From Tamarix chinensis (Eukaryota > Streptophyta > Magnoliopsida > Caryophyllales > Tamaricaceae), in assembly GCA_030549775.1 (NCBI GenBank), contig CM060177.1:57600638-57664637 (forward strand): 64,000 nucleotides of DNA, in the 5' to 3' direction. Within the stretch, counting starts at the first letter, position 1; every line of letters starts with the position of its first letter. Below the pieces are notes generated by a model. It made no database searches. It worked only from the letters and a program-made list of their open reading frames with translations, and was not told the origin of the DNA. The translations under genes were made by a program, and so were the position numbers. This document shows, piece after piece, positions 56,275 through 64,000 of the stretch.

Positions 56275-57602
56275 GGTGTGTTTTTAACAATTTTTCCACC
56301 TTTTGAGATCTCGCATGACTCACTTTCTAATCTTATGACAACTCATAGGATTAATGATTTTACTCAGTTACTTTCAAGTCATGTGCAAAAACAGTTGTAA
56401 CCCAATGTATCAAAGCATACCAACACCCTACCAATACTACAGGATCCATAGCCCAGGTCACCATCACAAGTCTACATGCCTAAAAAAGATGAACACATAA
56501 TTTTTCTTGAAGTTGGTGGCATTCAATAGGGAACCATTGTAGGTTATAGTCACTTGACATAGGGTACAACCTCTTGAAGCCTGGGTATAGCCAACCATCG
56601 CAGCACTTGAGGACATTTGTCCTATTTGCACAATTACACATTATAAATAACCCATGAAGATATCAAGAGAAGGCATCATGGATCATTGATGAATCATCAT
56701 TATCAATGGAGAGAGATAACAATATCAATGGAAGAGTAGTAGAGAAAGGGAAAAAGAAGAAGAGTCCCAATAGAGCTCAATTGAGAGAGGAAAAAGAAGG
56801 AGTGATTAGGTTAGATAGGGATTGGATTACCATGATCTACCCAGTCCCTTCCCTTCTTTCTCTTCTTTATTAATTTGTTTTGCTGGAAGGAGTTTAGCAT
56901 TGGATAAACTCCTTAGTGAAAGGAAAGGTCATAAACCTTTGCTACTATAATTGTTGATATTTTAGTCATATGGGGTTAAATGATATTTAATTTTGTTGAG
57001 ATACATTTGTCGAAGTGTTGAATGTTGGCCATATTAAGCACTCGTCCAAATTATGTATCAATTATGATACTATACATAAGTTATGATGACAAATGGTGAT
57101 AGGGTTAGCATCAAAAGGTGAAGAAACCTTGTCATTAATCCTCCAAACCTCACTACATTACATTGTTGAGGTCCATGCATCATGATGGAGATAACTTGAG
57201 AGTAAGTTTCACCACTAAGTAGAATCTAGTGAGTCTAAAAGGATTAATATCTATTAAGCCTGACATGACATGAGTTGTCATGGGGTACATGTACTTGGTG
57301 TTAACAATTCTCCTCTCACGACTCTATCTTCTAATTTTCTTTCCATCTATCCTATATTGATATTAGTAACTTCTTGAGCATTTATTTAATTTTTTTCATC
57401 ATCACCCTACCAATTTTTAGTTACAAAAATAAGTTCACAAAACATTTGACTTTGGTGAAGCATATTTCACTACCAATTTTTGGGATCGGCATTCTCTTAT
57501 CACTTTATTACTTAGATCAACCATGTATACTTACACGATTGTGTTGTGCTCTAATATTACAATTATCCTACAAACATTGTTGAAATAAGCACACACCAAG
57601 TT
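56275..57602 (+). mobile_element. Probable 5' LTR region of the Athila element
   Basis: It lies directly before the tRNA-Asp primer site. TATAAATA at 56642-56649 is a plausible promoter, with GGAGAGAGATAAC-type purine-rich DNA after it. The end is ACACACCA at about 57598. The left edge is not defined, because no target duplication or partner LTR is in the window. Confidence 0.5.
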
Positions 57603-57604
57603 TT

Positions 57605-57622
57605 TGGTGTCATTGCCAGGGA
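57605..57622 (+). promoter_or_regulatory. tRNA-Asp type primer binding site of the Athila element
   Basis: TGGTGTCATTGCCAGGGA differs from the usual Athila/Tat site TGGCGCCGTTGCCGGGGA only by C-to-T and G-to-A transitions. Confidence 0.85.
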
Positions 57623-57661
57623 AGAGATTGTATTTTGAAAAATGCTACATGTTGAAGGATA

Positions 57662-59281
57662 GTGTATTGTGAATTTTTTTTGTACATAGTTGATAATAGA
57701 CTTTTTATAAATTTTAGTTTTTTTTATAAAAGAACTATCCTTTGTATAACCATAACAGATCAAAGTGCCCTATTACCAGTTGATCCAGAGATAGAGAACA
57801 CCCTACGTAGAACTTGGGCAACCATGCATCATCAACAGTATCAAGGAGAAGGATCAACCTCAGAAAGTTTTGGCAACATGAGTCATTTGAGCCCACAACA
57901 TCCTGACAATGGCAACAATGGATTACTTGTACCACAACCTAATCAAAAGAAAGGATTACCTATGATCTTGCCCCCTCACATCAATATAAACCCTATAGCA
58001 ATGCAAGCTCCACCCATAGGAGATGATTGTAACCACTCCAAGACCACCTTAACCCTACCATTTCCCATCTAGAAATCTAAGCCCCTATTTTTGAGCTTAA
58101 ACCTGTCATGTTCCACATGCTACAAAACATAGGGAAATTTAGTGGCCAACCTATTGAAGATCCATACCTTCATCTTAGAGCAATCATGGAAGTTAGTGAT
58201 ACTTTAAAATTTAGGGAGTTCTAGAAACCTCCATGCAACTTAAATTGTTCCCTTATTCACTAAGAGACCTTGCTAGGGAGTGGCTAACCTCCCTACCAAT
58301 TGGTTTAATCACTTTATGGGATAACTTAGTTAAAAAATTTCTCATGTGATATTTCCCTCTTAAAAAAAATTCCAAGCTTAGGTATAACATTACAACATTT
58401 TTGCAAGAAGAAGATGAGACACTCCACGATGTATGGAAGAGATTTAAGGAATTGTTAAGAAAATGTACAAACCATGGAATCGCTTATTAGTTGCAAATAG
58501 AAACATTCTATGATAGACTAACCCTTTAGATATGAAACTTGCTAGACATCTTATCCTGGTGCCCTACTAAGTAAAACTTAAGACCAAGCCTATGAAATTA
58601 TCGAGACCATAGCATGCAACAACCACTAGTGGGGTAGTGCTAGGAGCGTTCATAAGATGAGAGTAGCGAGAGCATTCTAAGGTGATGCCATCACAGTCCT
58701 ACAAGCCAAGGTATCATCTATTACTAACCTATTAAAAAATATTACTCCCACTAACTTGCAGGTAGAGAGAAGAGAGGAACATTCCACTACTTAAACAAAT
58801 GAAGTATCATGTATATACTGTGGAGAAGGTCATTTATTTGAGTAATGTCCACAAAATCTAGTGTTAGTGAACTATGTGGGAAACCAGGTCAAGAACTCTC
58901 AACATCCTTATGGAAATCATTATAACCCAACTTGGAGACAACATCCTAACTTCTCATAGTATAACCAAAATAATGGGTAAAACCCAGGCAACCAATACAA
59001 CCGACAATACTACTGCCACCCTCCTACCTAACACAATAAATCCAGCTCTCTCAAAAATATCCTAAAAGAATACGTGGTGAAAATGGATGCTGCAATCTAG
59101 AGCAACACAACCTCACTAAGAGCCCTAGAAACATAAATGGGGTAGCTGGCCATAACCCTGAGTAGCAGACCCCATAACGCTCTACCCCGTGATACTAAGA
59201 AGCCCAAAAAGGAAGTTAAGGGGTAGTGTAAAGGCATTAACCTTAGATCAGGTACGGAAACTACAACTCCCTACCAATAGG
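57662..59281 (+). pseudogene. gag: Athila gag remnant
   Basis: An N-terminal open piece (57662-58072) is rich in Pro, Gln and Asn. Then FELKPVMFHMLQNIGKFSGQ and PIEDPYLHLRAIMEVSDTLK begin the Athila capsid core (58094-58215). Frames then break repeatedly, but RDLAREWLTSLP-like and EDETLHDVW-like segments remain. The knuckle reads CIYCGEGHLFE*C (58810-58848), the CX2CX3HX4C form used by Athila. Following it are HPYGNHYNPTWRQHPNFS and the family INLRSG motif (about 59235). The part after LRSG is displaced by the hAT MITE. It would form the capsid; it is dead here. Confidence 0.85.
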
Positions 59282-59634
59282 TAGGGATGTAAACGAATAG
59301 AGCCAACTCATGAGATTTTTGGGATTTGCTCATTAAGGGCTCATCTTGGCTCATTTATTTGGTTAAACGAGCCTAAAATAAGGCTTAAGCTCATATTTTT
59401 TAATAAACAAGCCAAGCTTGAGTATAAAAATTTTGGGCTTGAGCTCGTTTATAGTGTAAAAGCTCATGAGTTCTACTCGTTTATCACAAAAGCTCACGAG
59501 CTAGTTCGGCTTGGCTCTTTAAAGGCTTGACTCATTTATAAATGATTCGATCTCGAGCCTTATTTTTAGGCTCATTTATTAAACGAGTCAAGCCCAAGCC
59601 TATCCCAGATTGGCTTAGCTCATTCACAACCTTA
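59282..59634. mobile_element. hAT-type MITE
   Basis: It is 353 bp, with perfect 8-bp duplications CCAATAGG (59274-59281 and 59635-59642) and terminal inverted repeats TAGGGATGTAAACGA / TAAGGTTGTGAATGA. The interior is made of imperfect GGCTCATTTATTAAACGAG-type units in both orientations. It has no coding capacity. The 8-bp duplication and T(A)GGG ends fit the hAT superfamily. Confidence 0.9.
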
Positions 59635-59642
59635 CCAATAGG

Positions 59643-60560
59643 ATGAAACTAAGTACAAACCTCACCTTAACAAACAAGATGACAATGTAGAATCCTTAGA
59701 GAAAAAGTCAAACAATACACCTAACTATAGACTAACCCCACTAAAGACCTAGAAGAAGTCACTGCTTCAACTCCTAAGCCATAGAAGAATAGTAAACCAT
59801 TTTCAAACATTGTTCCTAAACCCTTTATTCCATCACCACCTTTTCCTTAGTGACTCAAGTAGTAGTAGTACAATAAGCAATTTGATAAGTTCCTAGAGAT
59901 TCTTCATCAATTGCATATAAACATCTTGTTGGTAGAAGCCCTCCAATAGATGCTGAATTATAAAAACTTTTTTGAAGGACATATTAACACAAAATAGAAT
60001 ACTATGTGAATATGAAATGGTAGCAATGACCTAGGGATGTAGTTTGATTTTCCAAAAAAATCTACCTAGAAAATTATAAGACCTTGGCAGTTTCACCATC
60101 CCTTATTCTATTAGTGACAAATATTATGGTAAGGCCTTTGGTGACCTTGGTGCTAGCATCAATCTGATGTGTCTATCCATTTTTAGGAAACTAGATATTG
60201 GGGAAACAAGGCTTACCACCATCACCCTACAACTTGCTGATTGATCATATATACACTATGAAGGAAAGATTGAATATGTGTTAGTAAAGGTAGATAGGTT
60301 CATCTTCCAGTAGAATTCACAATCCTCGACCGTGAGGCCGACAAGGAGGTCCCTCTCATTTTGGGTAGGCTTTTATTGGCCACAAGTAAAACCATGATAG
60401 ATGTGTAGAAGGGAGAATCGACGATGAGGGTTAATAAGGAACATATGACTTTTAATGTTTTTAATTCCATAAAACTATTGGAAGAGGATCTTGATGAGTG
60501 TTCATAAGTTAACATTATTGATTTAACTATCTATGATCAATTTGATGTAGGAATTTTTTA
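59643..60560 (+). pseudogene. Athila gag-pol junction and protease remnant
   Basis: After a PKPFIPSPPFP*-type proline motif (about 59815-59850) and QFDKFLEILHQLHINILLVE (59878-59937), the protease region reads LGSFTIPYSISDKYYGKAFG, DLGASINLMCLSIFRKLDIG and ETRLTTITLQLAD. The catalytic Asp in D-L-G-A-S is intact at 60144. KIEYVLVKVDRFIF follows, then a frame change into the LGRPFLA-like segment (60360-60385). Stops at several points make it a pseudogene. The layout matches Athila elements. Confidence 0.82.
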
Positions 60561-61800
60561 TGAGGAATCCATTTTGTTTGACATAGAACATCTAATGAGC
60601 AGCTACCCTACCTATTATTCTAGCTAGTAGGATGAAGAAGATATGGTAGGGTGTAGCTAGTTAAACTACTCAATACCTCCAGAACCTCGTGGTTAGAATA
60701 GTGGAGAGATACAAACAGTCAAACCCTTAATTGAGGAGCCTCCCAAGCTGGAACTTAATCCATTAACAACTCAATTGAAGTATCTATATTTAGGTAAGAA
60801 GGATACCCTACCATTCATTATATCATCTTCCTTACCTGAATTTCAGCAGAACCATCTAATTAGGTTGCTACAAAAATACAAGATGGTAGTAGGATGGACC
60901 ATGGCAAATATTTATGGAATCAGTCCAACAATATGCATACATAAGATTTTGCTAGAAGATACATCAAGCTCATCGATCGAGTAGTAGAGACGGCTGAACC
61001 CAGCAATGAATGAGGAAGTGAAGAAGGAAATAATCAATTAGCTTGACACAGGTATCATCTATCCAATATCCAATAGCAGTTGTATAAGTCCTGTTCAATA
61101 TGTCCCCAAAAAAAGGTATGACCGTCGTTCAAAATTCTAAAAATAACTTGATCAAAACCCGCACACTCATGAGGTGTCATATTTGCATGGACTATAGAAA
61201 ACTCAATAAAGCTACCCAGAAATATAATTCCCCCTCCCTTTTATTGAATAAATGCTTGACATATTAGCATGAAGAGATTTTTATTGTTTTCTAGATGGAT
61301 AATCAGGTTATAATCAAATAGCCATTGCACCAGATGATCAATATAAGACCACATTCACATGCCCCTACAACACATTTGCCTTTTGACGAATGCCTTTTGG
61401 CTTGTGTAATGTACCTACAAATTTTTAGTAGTGTATGATGGCTATATTTACAGACATGCTAGAAGACATTATAGAGATTTTTATGGATGATTTTTCTATT
61501 GTTAGAGATAGTTTTGATGATTGCATGACAACCTTAGAAAGAGTGTTGGTAAGGTGTGAAGAGACAAACTTAGTTTTTAATTGGGAAAAATATCACTTTA
61601 TGGTTTTTGAAGGCTTTGTGTTAGGTCATAGAGTCTCACCTAAAGGACAGGAGGTTGATAGGGTAGAGGTGAAGGTCATACAAAAAATTACCTCCTCCCA
61701 CCAGTATCATGGGTGTAAGAAGTTTTCTAGGACATGCTGGATTCAACCTAAGATTTATTAAGGACTTGGCCAAAATTGCTAAACCCCTTTGCCAGTTGTT
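60561..61800 (+). pseudogene. Athila reverse transcriptase remnant
   Basis: It starts with the family lead-in LKYLYLGKKDTLPFIISSSL and GWTMANIYGISPTICIHKIL (60775-60960). The fingers region carries INxLDTGIIYPISNSS and VCMDYRKLNKATQK-like residues across frame changes. The catalytic box is FMDDF (61480-61494), with both Asp kept, inside an open piece at 61435-61761 (DIIEIFMDDFSIVRDSFDDC, NLVFNWEKYHFMVFEGFVLG). After it the frame shifts but SFLGHAGFNLRFIKDLAKIA remains. It would copy element RNA; frame breaks prevent full translation. Confidence 0.88.
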
Positions 61801-62300
61801 GAAATAGGAAATAAAATTTGAGTTTGATGAGTATTTTAAGGTAGCCTTTCAGAGAATAAAGTTAATACTCACTAACGCCCCCATTATCATAGGACTTGAC
61901 TATACTCTGCCCTTTGACCTAATGTGTGATGCAAGTGATCGCGCTGTAGGAGCAATCCTAGGGAAATGGAAGGATAAGTTCTTCCACAACATCCACTATG
62001 CTAGTAAAACACTCAATGAGGCATAATTGAATTGCACTATTATAGAAAAGGAATTATTGGTAGTAGTTTTTGCATTTGATAAGTTTCAATCTTATCTCCT
62101 AGGAAGTAAAGCCATTTTATTTACTAACAATATTGCTATTTGCTTTTTACTTACTAAAACAGATTCCAAACCTAGATTGATAAGGTGGATCTTACTTTTA
62201 TAGGAATTTGATGTCAAGATCAAGGATCTTTAGGGAAAGGATAATCAAATTGCAGATCATCTCTCTAGATTGGAAGGGTATAATGAAGATTAGAAACAAG
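61801..62300 (+). pseudogene. Athila RNase H remnant
   Basis: FEFDEYFKVAFQRIKLILTN precedes the core LMCDASDRAVGAILGKWKDK (about 61920), then NIHYASKTLNEA*LN, IIEKELLVVVFAFDKFQSYL and the end segment DNQIADHLSRLEG (to about 62280). The first catalytic Asp is present. Stops replace codons at A*LN, L*EF and L*GK. It is nearly complete in one frame and cannot be translated through. Confidence 0.86.
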
Positions 62301-62539
62301 CTTAGATTAAAGAGAACTTCCTTGATGAACAATTTCTGACAGTAAGGTAGGGTTAGCCACCCTAGCATGCTGATATTGCTAACTACCTGGTATACAAAAT
62401 ATAAACCCCTGACAAATCTCACCAATAGTTGAAGTAATTCTTCCATAACCTCAAGTACTACTACTGGGATGAACCGTTCTTATTTTGTCAATTTGCTGAT
62501 GGACTAATGAGAGGGTGAGTAAGTGAAGAGGAGGCTAAG

Positions 62540-63400
62540 GAAATATTAGCCTCCTATCACCATACATCCTATGGAGTCATTTTAGGGAATAAGGACTATA
62601 ATGAAGGTCCTCCATAGTGGACTTTATTAGCCCACCATATTTAGAGATGCTAGGGAAAAGGTCCAAAACTATGAGTAATGTCAATAGACTTGGAACATTA
62701 CAACAAAGAATGAGATCCCTCAAATGGGAATTTTGGAAGTGGAATTGTTTGATGAATGGGGCATTGATTTCAAGGGCCCATTTCCATCCTCCTTTGGCAA
62801 TGAATACACTTTGGTAGTGGTGAATTACGTATCCAAATGAATATAGGCCACTGCATTGCCAACTAATGATGCCAGGGTGGTGATCCACTTCCTACAACAA
62901 AATGTTATCACACAATTTGGGACTCCTAAGGTAGTTATTTGTGATGGTGGCACACATTTTTGCAATAAGCTATTTCAACAACTTATGCAAAGATATGGAA
63001 TTCATCACATAGTAGCCTTCACCCATCACCCACAGTCAAACATTCAAGAAGAGCTTTCTAATAGGGAAATTAAAATAATTTGGAGAAAGTAGTCAAACCC
63101 TATTAGAAAAGATTGGTCAGCTAGATTAAATGATGCCTTGTGGGCATATATGACAACATTCAAAATTTCCATGGGAATATCACCTTACCACATTTTATTT
63201 GGAAAAGCTTGTCACCTATCTATTTAGTTAGAGCATAGATCATATTGGTCCCTTAAAACTATGAACTTCAATCTAGAAAACATAGGTAAAACATGAAAAT
63301 TACAGTTGAATGTGCTCAATGAGCTAAAGGATGCTTCATACAAAAATGCTTCATTGTACAAGAAAAGGACCAGATAATTTCATGAACAACACTTAAAGCC
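62540..63400 (+). pseudogene. Athila integrase remnant with intact D,D35E residues
   Basis: The zinc-binding part (62550-62640) is only partly readable. The core starts EWGIDFKGP with the first Asp at 62766. After a frame change it continues in an open piece (62856-63092): LPTNDARVVIHFLQQNVITQ, FGTPKVVICDGGTHFCNKLF and NIQEELSNREIK. The second Asp (62943) and Glu are 35 residues apart, the retroviral integrase spacing. Further on ALWAYMTTFKISMGISPYHI, LFGKACHL and LNELKDASYKNASLYKKRTR are seen. It would insert the cDNA; stops near 63090, 63230 and 63295 make it defective. Confidence 0.88.
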
Positions 63401-64000
63401 AAAAGAGCTATATCCTGGGTAGTTGGTGTTGCTCTATAACTCAAGGTTAAAGCTATTTTTTGTGATGTTAAAATCAATATATACTGGGTCCTATGAAACT
63501 TTCAAGGTGTCCCTATGGAGCTATGGATCTCAAGGACCAAAATACTGAAGGAACATTCATGGTCAACAACCATTGAGTAAAACCATATTGGGTTGAGAAT
63601 CTTAACAGGGAAGTTCAAATGCTTTCCTTATGAACCTCACAGGGTCATAGTAGGTTATTAGATTGAGGACATAAAACTAAGCGCTTATAGGAGGCAACTT
63701 AGAATTTTTACATTTTATTTTGCCTCATATTCTGTATGCTTTACTTTATTTTTTTTGGCAGTTTATTGAAAATGACCAACAGTAATTTCCATGCCCTCTC
63801 AGCTTTTTAATTACCGGGGTAAGAAGTAGGTGAAATGAGGGGCAAAGAGGTGTGTTACATGTGTCACAAAGATAAGGATGCTGACGCTCCCAATTCTGCA
63901 GGATGATTCGGTTATATCAAGTGTCAGGTGGCTACTTAACATGCATGTAAGGTCCCTCACACTCTTGCCCATGTACGTCTCACCTATCCAACTTTGCTTT
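63401..64000 (+). other. Post-integrase Athila region
   Basis: It begins with the integrase tail (KPKELYPG*LVLLYNSRLKL and PHRVIVGY at about 63640). After that no domain is recognised up to the window end. In this lineage an env-like gene or spacer and the 3' LTR would follow. Confidence 0.5.

Larger units (their letters stand above)
57605..64000 (+). mobile_element. Athila-lineage Ty3/Gypsy element, 3' end beyond window
   Basis: tRNA-Asp primer site, Athila-type gag with CX2CX3HX4C knuckle, DLGAS protease, RT with FMDDF, RNase H and a D35E integrase, all on the plus strand and in the expected order. Many stops and frameshifts make it defective. A hAT MITE sits between gag and protease. After the integrase (63640-64000) there is an unassigned stretch; in Athila elements an env-like region and the 3' LTR would follow. 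Confidence 0.9.

Overview
This is plant nuclear DNA made almost entirely of nested, decayed transposable elements. I see no intact host gene, no rRNA or tRNA gene and no CRISPR. The evidence is plant-type Ty3/Gypsy polyproteins with tRNA-Met and tRNA-Asp primer sites, an Athila-lineage element, a Helitron end, a hAT MITE, PIF/Harbinger relics, and very long LTRs with TG...CA ends and 5-bp target duplications. Three copies of a CRM-like (centromeric retrotransposon) lineage, whose integrase frame runs into the 3' LTR, suggest centromeric or pericentromeric heterochromatin. The species cannot be told.

Layout. 1-5210: giant single LTR 'A' (family I, minus), inserted in the gag of CRM-1 (plus, 5211 to about 9900). 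9.9-11.3 kb: truncated family I copy 'H'. 11851-21235: non-autonomous Helitron containing a 3.2-kb family II LTR 'F' (13345-21162), which itself contains family I LTR 'B' (16500-21137). 21351-25207: family I LTR 'C' (minus). 25.7-27.0 kb: PIF/Harbinger relics. 29545-37318: family II LTR 'G' containing family I LTR 'D' (30097-34708). 37508-55273: CRM-2 (minus), split by family I LTR 'E' (41670-45898) and by CRM-3 (47819-55134); CRM-3 carries an unrelated solo LTR 'X' (49008-50770). At 55274 another LTR element interrupts the CRM-2 5' LTR. From about 56.3 kb to the window end lies an Athila-type element with a hAT MITE at 59282-59634.

Most junctions are confirmed by target duplications (CTTAT, ATAAC, ATTTC, CCTTG, CCAATAGG), so insertion order can be read directly. 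The most unusual signal is in the family I and II LTRs. They occur only as unpaired copies. Those in the plus-strand subgroup have a TATA box 0.8-1.1 kb inside, a pyrimidine/proline-codon-rich block, a (TTA)n-rich stretch, and then a 62-nt cassette bounded by consensus splice acceptor and donor sites. After that come CCACCGG...ATAATAGTGG repeats and a 46-nt hairpin near the end. This looks like a spliced non-coding transcription unit carried by a retroelement LTR.
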